49,154 bases of DNA, taken from NCBI GenBank assembly GCA_007127745.1, contig SKYV01000062.1:1-49154 (forward strand), in the 5' to 3' direction. Below, in pieces: positions 40,413 through 48,846 of the stretch; the stretch's first letter is position 1, and every line of letters begins with the position of its first letter. A model generated the notes under the pieces. The model saw only the letters and a list, made by a program, of their open reading frames with translations. It made no database searches and was not told the origin of the DNA. A program made the position numbers and the translations under genes. This DNA is from Balneolaceae bacterium (GTDB lineage Bacteria > Bacteroidota > Rhodothermia > Balneolales > Balneolaceae).

Positions 40413-42923
40413 TCAACTTTTGGCCGAACTTCTTTTTTGCGTGTCTTTTTCGCGTTTCCAATGTCTGAGAATTGAGATACTGAATCCGGCCATTAAAAGA
40501 AATGTGCCCAGCCAGACCACAGAAACAAACGGTTTTTTCTCTGCCACCACGAGAATCCAGTCTTCTTCAAAGTTTTCGTCCAGCCCGTGTACGGTTAACT
40601 CAATAGAATCTGACTCAGGGTGCACCCGGCTGAACATCACATTCATTCCCCAGCTTTCTATCTCCAGTGGTGGTGAGTAGGTGTAACTCCGGCCGTCCTC
40701 ATTATAAACGGCAAACAGTGGTTCTACATCGTAAGCGTTGCCGCTTGGTTCATGCTCAACCCGGATTAATGCACGAATTCCTATCTGTGTATTTTCAGGC
40801 AGAACTTCTTCGGCGGCAGGAACAAACTCCCGGAAAGTAAAATTGAAGGGACCGGCAGAAATGGTTTCACCTATATGAATTTCGATGTTTTGTACATCTG
40901 TTGATTCACCATTTTCTTCCCCAACAGGCATCATGGGATCCCGGCGATTCTGGCGTTCAAGCTCCTCATTTCGCTGTTCCACATACTGGCTGCCTGCTAC
41001 ATACAGGTAAATATCACTCAGCCAACCTGTTCGTACATGTGGGTCAACCGACCATTCAATATTATCCGCACTCGATGAAGTGAGCATGGGATACACAACA
41101 GGATCCATATAAAATGTTGAACCCCCGTCAACAGGTTCGAAGCGCAGCCTGTAGGTTTGCTGCCCCGGCCGGGGAGAGTCGCTCACATCAAAACCTTCGT
41201 AAGTTACCATATATTTATTGTTGATCAGTTTGGGCCGGTTAATCTCAAGCTCAAACATCTCTATCTGCTGCGTTACGGGGAAGCCCTCATCATCAAAAAC
41301 ATCACCGGCAAGCACACGCTGGTTATAATTAGCAGTGCGCTGGTCGAGCAGCGGCTCCGTATAGACCGAAGACGCAATAATACCTAACAATAATGCTCCG
41401 AAACCGATATGAGTTACCGTACCCCCCACCAGTTTGGGATTTTTTCGAAGCAAGTGGAGCATGACCGATGCATTTCCGATGACGGTAAACCAGGCCGCAA
41501 AAATGAATACCATGTAATAGAGGTTACGTACATCCCCCAAAACAATGGAGAGCACCGTTGCAACAGACGTTATCAACAGTGGAAGAATCAAGACACCGGC
41601 CAGAGATTCCCAATTATGTTTTTGCCAAAAAAGATACTGCCCAAAAACAGTGGCAATTGCCATAATGATGGCGATTGGCATGCTCCAGTCGTTATAAAAT
41701 TGAATATCGGGCGGGGTGGGATTGGCCACGAATAATTTTCCAAGAATGGGCGAGCTGGTTCCCAAAATGATGACAAATCCGAGAATAAAGAGCAGCATGG
41801 AGCCTGTAAACGTCATAAACTCACGGCTCAGGAATTTCGACTCTTCCTGTGGGCTTGGCAGTTCTCTGTACCTATACAGGTAAAAACCAACACCCACAAC
41901 AAGCATAACAACAATAAAAGCCAGTAATTGCCCGTACAGCCCGAGATCCACAAAACTGTGCACTGACTGATCAGCTAAAACACCAGAACGGGTTAAAAAG
42001 GTTTGATAGATGATGGTAACATAGGCCATAATGGCAAAAAAGAGTGAGGCCTTGTGTGCCCGGCTGCTTTTTCGCTGAATAATCATCGCGTGGATACCTG
42101 CCGTTCCCAAAAGCCAGGGCACCAATGATGCGTTCTCAACCGGATCCCATGCCCAGTATCCTCCGAATGACAGGGTTTCATACGCCCAATAGCCACCAAG
42201 AAAAATAGCTGTTAATAGCGAAAGGTTGGCTGCCAGCGTCCACGGCAGTGCGGGCCGAATCCATTCGTGATAGGTTTTGGTCCAGAGTGAGGCAATAGCA
42301 AAAGCAAAGGGCACAGTCATCATCGCAAACCCGATAAAAATGACAGGCGGATGAATCATCATCCAGGGGCTTTTTAACAGATCATTCAAACCGGAGCCAT
42401 CAGATGGAACAAAATCCGGGTTGGCCAGAATAAACGGTGCATTCGGCATCTCCTGGGCAATCGTTCTGAATGGGGTAGCCCCGATCTGGGTAAAATTCAG
42501 ATCCCACCCTACAACCATCGAAAGCAGAAACATCTGAGTGAGTGTCATCACAAACATAACCGGAGCACGGTAGGGTTTTCGGGTCCATTTAATCAAACCG
42601 AGCCCTACGATAAAACCACAAAAGATCCAGAGCATAAAGCTCCCCTCCTGTCCGCCGTAAAATGCAGAAATCAAATACTGGGTTTCGAGATCAAGACTGG
42701 TGTAGTTCCAAACATAATAGTACTGGAACTGATGTGTCATGATCAGATAGATCAGAGCAACAGATGAGATGCAAAGAAAAACACCTTTAATTCCCCAAAG
42801 CCAGTTCGAAATTTTCTCAATGGTTTTATCCTCTTTAACGGCTGCTATGGCATACAAAATCAGAGCAGCTATTGAAGCAACAAAAGCGCCACTGAGAAGC
42901 AAGTGACCAATTTTTGCGATCAT
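40413..42923 (-). CDS. ccmF: cytochrome c maturation heme lyase component CcmF
   Basis: CcmF is the membrane synthetase that transfers heme from CcmE to apocytochrome c in the periplasm. The 836-residue, many-helix protein has the tryptophan-rich heme-handling motif as FGGYWAWDPVENASLVPWLLGTAGIHAMII near residue 255. It is preceded by SPWMMIHPPVIFIGFAMMTVPFAFAIASL. A large periplasmic loop (about residues 520-780) precedes the last helix, PFVSVVWLGTFLLMAGFSISIL. The length is greater than in E. coli (647) mainly because of this loop. It follows ccmE by 6 bases and ends the ccmC-D-E-F cluster; ccmA, ccmB, ccmG and ccmH are not in the window. Confidence 0.95.
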   Translation of the reverse strand: MIAKIGHLLLSGAFVASIAALILYAIAAVKEDKTIEKISNWLWGIKGVFLCISSVALIYLIMTHQFQYYYVWNYTSLDLETQYLISAFYGGQEGSFMLWIFCGFIVGLGLIKWTRKPYRAPVMFVMTLTQMFLLSMVVGWDLNFTQIGATPFRTIAQEMPNAPFILANPDFVPSDGSGLNDLLKSPWMMIHPPVIFIGFAMMTVPFAFAIASLWTKTYHEWIRPALPWTLAANLSLLTAIFLGGYWAYETLSFGGYWAWDPVENASLVPWLLGTAGIHAMIIQRKSSRAHKASLFFAIMAYVTIIYQTFLTRSGVLADQSVHSFVDLGLYGQLLAFIVVMLVVGVGFYLYRYRELPSPQEESKFLSREFMTFTGSMLLFILGFVIILGTSSPILGKLFVANPTPPDIQFYNDWSMPIAIIMAIATVFGQYLFWQKHNWESLAGVLILPLLITSVATVLSIVLGDVRNLYYMVFIFAAWFTVIGNASVMLHLLRKNPKLVGGTVTHIGFGALLLGIIASSVYTEPLLDQRTANYNQRVLAGDVFDDEGFPVTQQIEMFELEINRPKLINNKYMVTYEGFDVSDSPRPGQQTYRLRFEPVDGGSTFYMDPVVYPMLTSSSADNIEWSVDPHVRTGWLSDIYLYVAGSQYVEQRNEELERQNRRDPMMPVGEENGESTDVQNIEIHIGETISAGPFNFTFREFVPAAEEVLPENTQIGIRALIRVEHEPSGNAYDVEPLFAVYNEDGRSYTYSPPLEIESWGMNVMFSRVHPESDSIELTVHGLDENFEEDWILVVAEKKPFVSVVWLGTFLLMAGFSISILRHWKREKDTQKRSSAKS

Positions 42924-42929
42924 ATCAGG

Positions 42930-43325
42930 TTAGCTTTCCCCGCCGGTTGCAAGTTCAAATTCGGGGTTCTCATTGTATTTGGACGGGCATTTCATCAGCA
43001 TTTCATCGGCATGAAATATATTGTTTCGCATCTCACCGATGACTACAAGCTGGGTAGCCTGCTCAAAATTATTGGGTTTGGGCCGCGGGTAGACAACCCT
43101 GCGCACATTGCCGTCTTCATCTTTCATATGAAAAGAAAACTGCATGGTATCTCGCGAAAATCCATATTCCTGAGAATTATCCCAATTCCCAATAACATGA
43201 GAAGTTGAACGGTTTTCAGCTTCTTCAAAATTTACATACGTGCTGATGCTGTTGCCAAAATTGTACATCAAAAGGGACGTAAATCCGACGATTGCAAGAA
43301 CACCAATAATCAGTTTAGGCTTCAT
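42930..43325 (-). CDS. ccmE: cytochrome c maturation heme chaperone CcmE, cysteine (CxxxY) variant
   Basis: CcmE binds heme covalently and carries it to CcmF. The track start (TTG, 43373) adds 16 residues overlapping ccmD. The ATG at 43325 gives MKPKLIIGVLAIVGFTSLLMYNF, a normal membrane anchor, and overlaps the ccmD stop by 11 bases; I take it (131 residues). The OB-fold sequence VVYPRPKPNNFEQATQLVVIGEMRNNIFHADEMLMKCPSKY aligns with the canonical ...VLAKHDEKY, with the heme-binding His replaced by Cys113 and Tyr117 retained. This CxxxY type is described from archaea and some bacteria as part of a variant System I lacking CcmH. Confidence 0.92.
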   Translation of the reverse strand: MKPKLIIGVLAIVGFTSLLMYNFGNSISTYVNFEEAENRSTSHVIGNWDNSQEYGFSRDTMQFSFHMKDEDGNVRRVVYPRPKPNNFEQATQLVVIGEMRNNIFHADEMLMKCPSKYNENPEFELATGGES

Positions 43326-43575
43326 CTTTTTTTTCTTTGATGGATTCTTCGAGTTTTGAAACGTTTCGGTCAACTTTTATGAGATAAAAAAGCAAAACAA
43401 ACCAAATGATCAGGCTCACCCCCAACACCACAAATATCAAGTCGTTGGATGCCATCATCTGAATAAACGCTGATGACTGCTCGATCGCCTCAGTGCCTTC
43501 CCATTTACCGGAATAGCTTTGCGTGAGAGTATCAACGGCGCTTGAAGTAGATTCTTGCATGAAATTTAAACTCAT
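43315..43575 (-). CDS. ccmD: CcmD-like small membrane protein of cytochrome c maturation
   Basis: The track start (43635) lies within ccmC. The ATG at 43575, overlapping the ccmC stop as TAATG, gives 86 residues. The protein has one transmembrane helix (DLIFVVLGVSLIIWFVLLFYLI) followed by KVDRNVSKLEESIKEKK, which matches the CcmD pattern of a single helix and a basic cytoplasmic tail. CcmD releases holo-CcmE from CcmABC. Sequence conservation in this family is low, so the call leans on position between ccmC and ccmE. Confidence 0.78.
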   Translation of the reverse strand: MSLNFMQESTSSAVDTLTQSYSGKWEGTEAIEQSSAFIQMMASNDLIFVVLGVSLIIWFVLLFYLIKVDRNVSKLEESIKEKKDEA

Positions 43576-44231
43576 TATGAACCGGAGGTTTTTAATTGCA
43601 ACTGCTTGTAACGCTTTACGATGTCCATTAACCAAATTGCCAGTCCAATAAATCCGATAACCGCCGGATAGAAAATCAACCTCAGTTCCGGTGCGGTCAT
43701 ATCACTAAAAGCGGGATTGCCTTCTGCACCGGGGTGCAGGCTTGGCAACTGACGCGGAATGATGTATAACAAAAAAGGGATGGTCGTCACTCCAAAGATA
43801 TTATAAATCGCAGATATTTTCGCTCTTTTCTCACGATCATTAAAAGCCGATCTCAAAATAAAATAAGCCACAAAAATAAGCATGGCGAGAGCGGAGAGGT
43901 TCATTCTGGGTTCGGAAAATGTCCACCATGTACCCCATGTGAACCGTGCCCAGAGCGCGCCTGTAAACAGTCCGCAGAGTCCAAAAAGCAGCCCCACAGC
44001 CGTTGCAGTCTCGGCTTTGATATCCCAGTCGAGATGCTCATCGTTCAAATAACGAATGCTGTAATAAAATGCCATTACGAAAGCCACCATCATAGTAAAC
44101 CACATGGGCACATGAAGAAACAGATTTCGGGCAGACTGTTCGAGAATAGCAATATCAGGAATTCGGATCAGAAAACCGGCGGTTATTACCACGGTCATCC
44201 ATATTGCAACAATGTATTTCCAGAGTTTCAA
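43575..44231 (-). CDS. ccmC: cytochrome c maturation protein CcmC (heme delivery to CcmE)
   Basis: CcmC loads heme onto CcmE at the periplasmic face. The 218-residue, six-helix protein has the conserved His segments NLFLHVPMWFTMM and LPSLHPGAEGNPAF on either side of the tryptophan motif. That motif reads FTWGTWWTFSEPRMNLSALAM instead of the usual WGTWWVWDARLT, so the WWD Asp is displaced or lost. It is the first ccm gene here; the 500-base spacer upstream presumably holds the promoter. Confidence 0.92.
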   Translation of the reverse strand: MKLWKYIVAIWMTVVITAGFLIRIPDIAILEQSARNLFLHVPMWFTMMVAFVMAFYYSIRYLNDEHLDWDIKAETATAVGLLFGLCGLFTGALWARFTWGTWWTFSEPRMNLSALAMLIFVAYFILRSAFNDREKRAKISAIYNIFGVTTIPFLLYIIPRQLPSLHPGAEGNPAFSDMTAPELRLIFYPAVIGFIGLAIWLMDIVKRYKQLQLKTSGS

Positions 44232-44461
44232 TGCGAGAATTGGCTTAATTCAAATCATTTTCAGGTGGAAAAAGATACGCAAAATGAAAGATTTTTTTAT
44301 GAAATATTTGTGAAGTTTTTCACTTTCGGATCAGGTGATCTTTTTTGTGATGTTTATAGGTTTTTCAGAACAACTAAGACTCAGGTGGGGTGGTCTTTTT
44401 TTGGTGTTTGATGGTTTTTAGGCCTGCAATAGCTGAGCTGCCATATCCTGACCACTAATAT

Positions 44462-44481
44462 CGCAAACGTCTCGTTTGTGC
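44462..44481. repeat. extragenic palindrome, copy B
   Basis: CGCAAACG-TCT-CGTTTGTG with seven of eight arm positions matching; it shares the CAAACG/CGTTTG core of copy A. Confidence 0.55.
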
Positions 44482-44491
44482 TCCAAAGCTC

Positions 44492-44515
44492 TGGCACAAG
44501 CATCCGTTTGTACCA
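44492..44515. repeat. extragenic palindrome, copy C
   Basis: TGGCACAAGC-ATCC-GTTTGTACCA; eight of ten positions match, plus a G-U pair. It lies 10 bases after copy B. Confidence 0.55.
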
Positions 44516-44606
44516 TATTTTCGTAATAGATGCAATTTCAGTACAAATGCCAAAGACACAGGTGGGCAGATGTGATTTCGCAATGTTCAAATTTGGATTT
44601 TATATA

Positions 44607-44628
44607 GGCACAAGCGGACGCTTGCGCC
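44607..44628. repeat. extragenic palindrome, copy D
   Basis: GGCACAAGCG-GA-CGCTTGCGCC, nine of ten arm positions match; the most symmetric copy. Confidence 0.6.
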
Positions 44629-44733
44629 AGGATAGGGATTGAAGATGCTTACCCCAGAGTAAGGTACTTTTTTCGCTAAACACGAATGGCATCATCCGAT
44701 GAATCGTTATATTTTCAAATTAAATTAAATATT

Positions 44734-45252
44734 ATGGCAGGAAAAAAGATCTATCTAAACCCGAATTCAAAACACCATTTCTGGTGGTATGTTGCCGGGA
44801 TTTTGTTGACTCCGGTACTTGGACTGGGCATTTATCTCATCATCAAAAAGCGGCGGGAGATTACATCCATTACTTGTAAAATCACCGATCAAACCATCAC
44901 CGTGACGAACAGCACTTACTCTCAAACCATCGACCTGGTAAATATCAACCATATCGACGTGCACAAGCGGTGGATTGACAAAAAGTTTGGCATCGGGACG
45001 CTATCTCTTCAAACCGGCTCCAGAACAGTAGAAATGCCGGGTATGGAGAACCCTCAAAATCTGGCTAACCTTATCATGAAGGCTGCTGAATCGGAGCGAA
45101 TCCGTCTTCAAAAGTTAAAGGAATCCCGTCAGAAAAAACCCACCAACGAAAACCTTACCAAAGATAAACTGGATTACCTTACTGGATTATGGCAACAAGG
45201 GCTCATCTCAAATGAAGATTTTGAAGAGGAGCGAAAACATTTCGAATCCTGA
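44734..45252 (+). CDS. membrane-anchored PH-like domain protein with SHOCT-like C-terminus
   Basis: The ATG at 44734 (MAGKKIYLNPNSKHHFWWY) is preferred over the track start at 44686, whose first 16 residues are unlike a natural N-terminus; this gives 172 residues. A hydrophobic segment (FWWYVAGILLTPVLGLGIYLII) precedes a bacterial-PH-like beta domain (EITSITCKITDQTITVTNSTYSQTIDLVNINHIDVHKRWIDKKFGIGTLSLQTGS). The end (KLDYLTGLWQQGLISNEDFEEERKHF) resembles the SHOCT oligomerisation motif. The function is unknown. It converges with the epimerase gene 19 bases away. Confidence 0.72.
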   Translation: MAGKKIYLNPNSKHHFWWYVAGILLTPVLGLGIYLIIKKRREITSITCKITDQTITVTNSTYSQTIDLVNINHIDVHKRWIDKKFGIGTLSLQTGSRTVEMPGMENPQNLANLIMKAAESERIRLQKLKESRQKKPTNENLTKDKLDYLTGLWQQGLISNEDFEEERKHFES

Positions 45253-45271
45253 TTAATGAGTGTTAGCCCCA

Positions 45272-46624
45272 TCATGATTCCAACCGGTTCAGCACTTCCA
45301 ACAGTGCACGCAACGTATGATAATTTCCTTTCCAGATGTGGCTTTTCCGTGAGGTTTTACTGTCCGGCGAATGATCCAGGCCGTTGTTGTACCAGCCTCC
45401 ATGTTCAGGGTCGGATACATAGGTTTTGATATACTCCCACTGTTTCACAAACTTTTCATCATAATTCATCGGATCGTCCGGGTAAAGATCAGCCATAATC
45501 GCCAGGGTATTGAATCCTTCCGCCTGCGCCCACCAGTTTTTCTGATCATCCAGGATGGTCAGCTCATCATCTCCGTGAAAATAGTAGCCCGTCTGAAGAA
45601 ATCCGCCGACTTCCACATCCCAGCCGGATTGCAGGGTATGGTCGGTTAATTTTTTGGCAATCCGGTGAGTGACCTCATCATCTTCCATCCCGAGAGCATG
45701 AGCTGCCTCAATCAGAAGGTAAGCCGTTTCGATATCGTGGCCGGGTGTAACGTGATCGTAATAAAGATTTTCCATCAGTGCACTTTCCGTTGAATCACGG
45801 TATGAAAGGTGCGTCCAATCCTCAGCGAAAAAGAGTTTTAAATATCCCTGATCTGTCACCATGGTGTCGCGTACGATGTAGAACATCTCTTCCAACCGGT
45901 TTCGCACCCTCTCATCGGGCCAGGCATCATAAAATTCGGTCAGTGCTTCCAGAATATGGATGCCGCTGTTGTAATCCTTTGGAAATCCCGATCTGTCCGG
46001 AGTTCCGTCTCTGGCCAGGGGCTGAAAATAGCCTCCGTAAACCGGATCGTGTGAGTGTTCATCCAGCCAGTCAAACAGATTTTGCGCAAGTTCGAGCACC
46101 TCATCATCACCCGAATAGCGGTAATACGCGCTAAGGCCGTAGAGCGCAAAAGCATTTCCGTAAAGTGTTTTTTGCAGCTCACCATTATCGCCGGGCAACG
46201 GTTCTCCTTCGCGAGTTACCAACTGGAAAAATCCTCCGTAATCATCATCCCACATTCTATCTTTCAAAAAGTTAAATCCGTGTGTGGCATACGAAGCATA
46301 TTCGGGGTCATCAGGATACTTTTCAGCAACTTTTGAAAGCGACCACAAATGGCGAGCCTGCGATACAATCATCTTTTCCTGCGATTCTGCCGGCTTCCAG
46401 TCGTGAGAAAAATTACTCAGAAAACCGCCGTGTTCTGTATCAATCACACGGGGATACCAGGCATCAATTTTTCGATTCAGTTCTTCCTCAATTTCAGTAG
46501 AAACGGCATCCTGTAATTCTCCATCAATTTGAGCTGAGTCAGCCTGGCAGCCATATAAAAAAGCAGCAATGAATAAACAGGAAAGGATGAAATGGTGTGA
46601 GATTTTTTGTTTTTGATGAGCCAT
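45272..46624 (-). CDS. secreted AGE-family epimerase/isomerase (N-acylglucosamine 2-epimerase fold)
   Basis: A 450-residue (alpha/alpha)6-barrel protein of the N-acylglucosamine 2-epimerase/cellobiose 2-epimerase family, enzymes that epimerise sugars at C2 or isomerise aldoses and ketoses. Motifs include MIVSQARHLWSLSKVAEKYP, LYGNAFALYGLSAYYRYSGDDEV, DYNSGIHILEALTEFYDAW, HVTPGHDIETAYLLIEAA and KNWWAQAEGFNTLAIM. These supply the conserved active-site Arg and His residues. The N-terminus is a lipoprotein signal (FILSCLFIAAFLYGC), unexpected for a usually cytoplasmic enzyme. The sugar substrate is unknown. Confidence 0.88.
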   Translation of the reverse strand: MAHQKQKISHHFILSCLFIAAFLYGCQADSAQIDGELQDAVSTEIEEELNRKIDAWYPRVIDTEHGGFLSNFSHDWKPAESQEKMIVSQARHLWSLSKVAEKYPDDPEYASYATHGFNFLKDRMWDDDYGGFFQLVTREGEPLPGDNGELQKTLYGNAFALYGLSAYYRYSGDDEVLELAQNLFDWLDEHSHDPVYGGYFQPLARDGTPDRSGFPKDYNSGIHILEALTEFYDAWPDERVRNRLEEMFYIVRDTMVTDQGYLKLFFAEDWTHLSYRDSTESALMENLYYDHVTPGHDIETAYLLIEAAHALGMEDDEVTHRIAKKLTDHTLQSGWDVEVGGFLQTGYYFHGDDELTILDDQKNWWAQAEGFNTLAIMADLYPDDPMNYDEKFVKQWEYIKTYVSDPEHGGWYNNGLDHSPDSKTSRKSHIWKGNYHTLRALLEVLNRLES

Positions 46625-46772
46625 TAGAAATGATGATTAAAAAAGTTAGCCGCCAATTTTAAAGATGAGTTTAAAAAGTACAGAATTTTTTAAAAATACC
46701 TCCCTGAAACTTTTGGATAGAATAGATAAAAAATACCACTTGCACCGTCATACAGACAAAAAACTGAAACGT

Positions 46773-48062
46773 TTACAAATGCGGACCTAAAATCCGTGCC
46801 ATCCATCCAACAAATTTTTCCCACGATCGCCTCTCCTGAAGTTTTTCGAGTGTATATAATTCGGATTGGCGAAGGTCATCTTCAAAATATTCGATCCGCT
46901 TTTCGGCAAAATCACGACTCAGAATATTTACATTGGTTTCGTCATTAATCCGGAATGAGCGATTATCCACATTGGCCGATCCCAGACTGACGAACTTGTC
47001 ATCCACAATCAGCAGTTTTGCATGGTACATGGAGGGTTGATATTCAAAAATCTCCACACCGGCTTCCAACAGATCGTACCAGCGGTTTTTGGAAGCATAC
47101 CGAAAGTAACCCTGGTCGATATGCTCGCCCGGAACAATGATTTGAACCTGAACCCCTCTTTCAGCAGCATCAACCAGGGCTTCGAGAAATCCGGCATCCG
47201 GATAAAAGTAGGCTGAATTGATCCGAATGTTTTTCTGTGCCGAAGAAATGGCGTAAAGATACATTTTCCGGATCAGCATTTGTCCCTCCCGGGGATGGCT
47301 TGAGGTTACCTGCATCAAAATTTCGCCGGTCTGTTGTAACTCCGGGAAGAAATAGTTATTCGTGAGAAGCTGGCCGGTTGCAGCAACCCAGTTTTCCGAA
47401 AAGGCTTTCTGAATGTCGTTGACAATCGGTCCGGTAATTTTGTAGTGATAATCACGAAAACGATAGGGAGCATAGGCAAGGTACCAGTCGTCTGCGGTGT
47501 TCACTCCACCGGTATATGCGGTTTTGCCATCAATAACGAGCAATTTTCGGTGAGTGCGATGGTTGAACCGCGACAATTGAAACCACGAAGGCTGCCGCCA
47601 GCGTACAACCTGAACGCCGGCTTCTTCCATTTTTCTGAGCTGATCGCGAGTAGCTTTCCTGGAGCCCACAAAATCCATTAAAAAATTGACTTTCACACCC
47701 CGCCGGGCAGCATTGGCAAGCTCCTCGGCAAAGGAATCGCCGATTTCTTCACCCCAAAAATTATAGGTTTCTTTTGTGATGGTTTGCTCGGCCTGGCGAA
47801 TAGCATTGAGCATGGATTCGAAGATTTCATCTCCTTCATCCAGTATCTCAATATGATTACCCTCTGCCCACCGTGTACCCAGCAACAGTCCCGTTTCCCT
47901 GCGAAATTCTTCATCCTCCACTGAATATTCTGCATAAATGGGTTCGGTTACCAGAATATTAATGGGAGTAGCATTAAAGTAGAGTATCCCTCCAATCAGA
48001 TATATCAAAAATAGACCTGCCAGAATCAATGGCAGATACCAAATGTTCACCCGCAATTTCAT
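46773..48062 (-). CDS. cls: cardiolipin synthase-like phospholipase D family protein
   Basis: A membrane-associated phosphatidyltransferase of the PLD superfamily. The N-terminal helix (YLPLILAGLFLIYLIGGILYF) is followed by two HKD motifs, HRKLLVIDGKTAYTGGVN near residue 172 and HAKLLIVDDKFVSLGSANVDNRSF near 347. The 429-residue length is a little shorter than E. coli ClsA and lacks its second N-terminal helix, closer to ClsB-like forms. The C-terminal helix-rich tail ends RSWEKFVGWMARILGPHL. The gene is alone, 180 bases from doxX. Confidence 0.9.
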   Translation of the reverse strand: MKLRVNIWYLPLILAGLFLIYLIGGILYFNATPINILVTEPIYAEYSVEDEEFRRETGLLLGTRWAEGNHIEILDEGDEIFESMLNAIRQAEQTITKETYNFWGEEIGDSFAEELANAARRGVKVNFLMDFVGSRKATRDQLRKMEEAGVQVVRWRQPSWFQLSRFNHRTHRKLLVIDGKTAYTGGVNTADDWYLAYAPYRFRDYHYKITGPIVNDIQKAFSENWVAATGQLLTNNYFFPELQQTGEILMQVTSSHPREGQMLIRKMYLYAISSAQKNIRINSAYFYPDAGFLEALVDAAERGVQVQIIVPGEHIDQGYFRYASKNRWYDLLEAGVEIFEYQPSMYHAKLLIVDDKFVSLGSANVDNRSFRINDETNVNILSRDFAEKRIEYFEDDLRQSELYTLEKLQERRSWEKFVGWMARILGPHL

Positions 48063-48183
48063 TTCAAAGGAAAGATTACCTGTAAATGATTCAAATTTAA
48101 CAATTCAGATAGGTAACGTATCAGGCTAGTGAAATAGTTTAAAACCTGAAGGCATTATCGGATAAATACGTCATCAATAAGAC

Positions 48184-48215
48184 AAAAAAAGAGCCGACAA
48201 ATTCAATGCCGGCTC
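48184..48215 (-). terminator. intrinsic terminator of the DoxX-family gene
   Basis: On the minus strand a GAGCCG/CGGCTC stem with a 13-base loop is followed by TTTTTTT. It lies 29 bases after the stop codon. Confidence 0.8.
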
Positions 48216-48243
48216 ACAAATTTAAGATTTAGAATAAGATAGG

Positions 48244-48639
48244 TTATCTGTTATCCAGCTTGTAGTCTACCGAATATCTCCCACTGCCAAGCATAAAGAG
48301 AGCAAGACTTGCAAATAGCAGCATCAGATCAAGCCGTGCAGCACTGAACTCACCGCCAAGCTTGGTGGTGAATAACGCTACTACCATAATAATCGCCAAC
48401 AGCAAATAGGGAATTTTTGCATAGGCTCCCAAAAGCACCATAATCCCACCGAAAAACTCCACGATAGCAACTATCCATGCCATAATTCCCGGCATGGGTA
48501 TGCCAAGTCCATCAAAAAACCCAATAGTACCTTCAATTCCTGTAAGTTTACCCCAGCCTGCTACAATAAAAATGATTCCAACACCAATTCGAAGCAGTAA
48601 TAGAGCAAGATCACTATATTTATTTTCTGTATTTGTCAT
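48244..48639 (-). CDS. DoxX family membrane protein
   Basis: A 131-residue, four-helix protein: LALLLLRIGVGIIFIVAGWGKLTGIEGTIGFFDGLGIPMPGIMAWIVAIVEFFGGIMVLLGAYAKIPYLLLAIIMVVALFTTKLGGEF. This matches the DoxX family (RIxxGxxFxxxGxxKL...EFxGGxxLxxG). Members occur in quinol oxidase-linked and redox-stress contexts; the specific role is unknown. It is monocistronic. Confidence 0.9.
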   Translation of the reverse strand: MTNTENKYSDLALLLLRIGVGIIFIVAGWGKLTGIEGTIGFFDGLGIPMPGIMAWIVAIVEFFGGIMVLLGAYAKIPYLLLAIIMVVALFTTKLGGEFSAARLDLMLLFASLALFMLGSGRYSVDYKLDNR

Positions 48640-48846
48640 AATGTTCCGGGTTTAATTTTAGGTTAATTTGAAGTCGATGTTATACTTCTTAACCATTAAT
48701 TTAATCTGTAGAAGCGAAATTGCAAATTAATAAGCGTTAAGAATTTTTTAATCATTCAACAAACTGAACTGAATACCTTACAGCTGACATTGCTAAATCA
48801 ATTAAAACATAATATTTAACGATCCAAACTTAATAATGGAGCCCAT

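Larger units (their letters stand above)
44232..44733. other. intergenic region, about 500 bases, rich in palindromes
   Basis: Divergent spacer between ccmC and the PH/SHOCT-like gene. It contains three members of the extragenic palindrome family within 170 bases. The track ORF at 44381-44590 runs through these palindromes and is not credible. No gene was recognised. Confidence 0.55.

Noticed and set aside
41136-41160. GGTTCGAA stretch resembling a tRNA T-loop
   Set aside because: It lies inside the ccmF coding frame and no cloverleaf can be drawn around it.
44381-44590. 69-codon minus-strand ORF in the ccmC upstream spacer
   Set aside because: It reads through two of the palindromic repeats and has no recognisable product.
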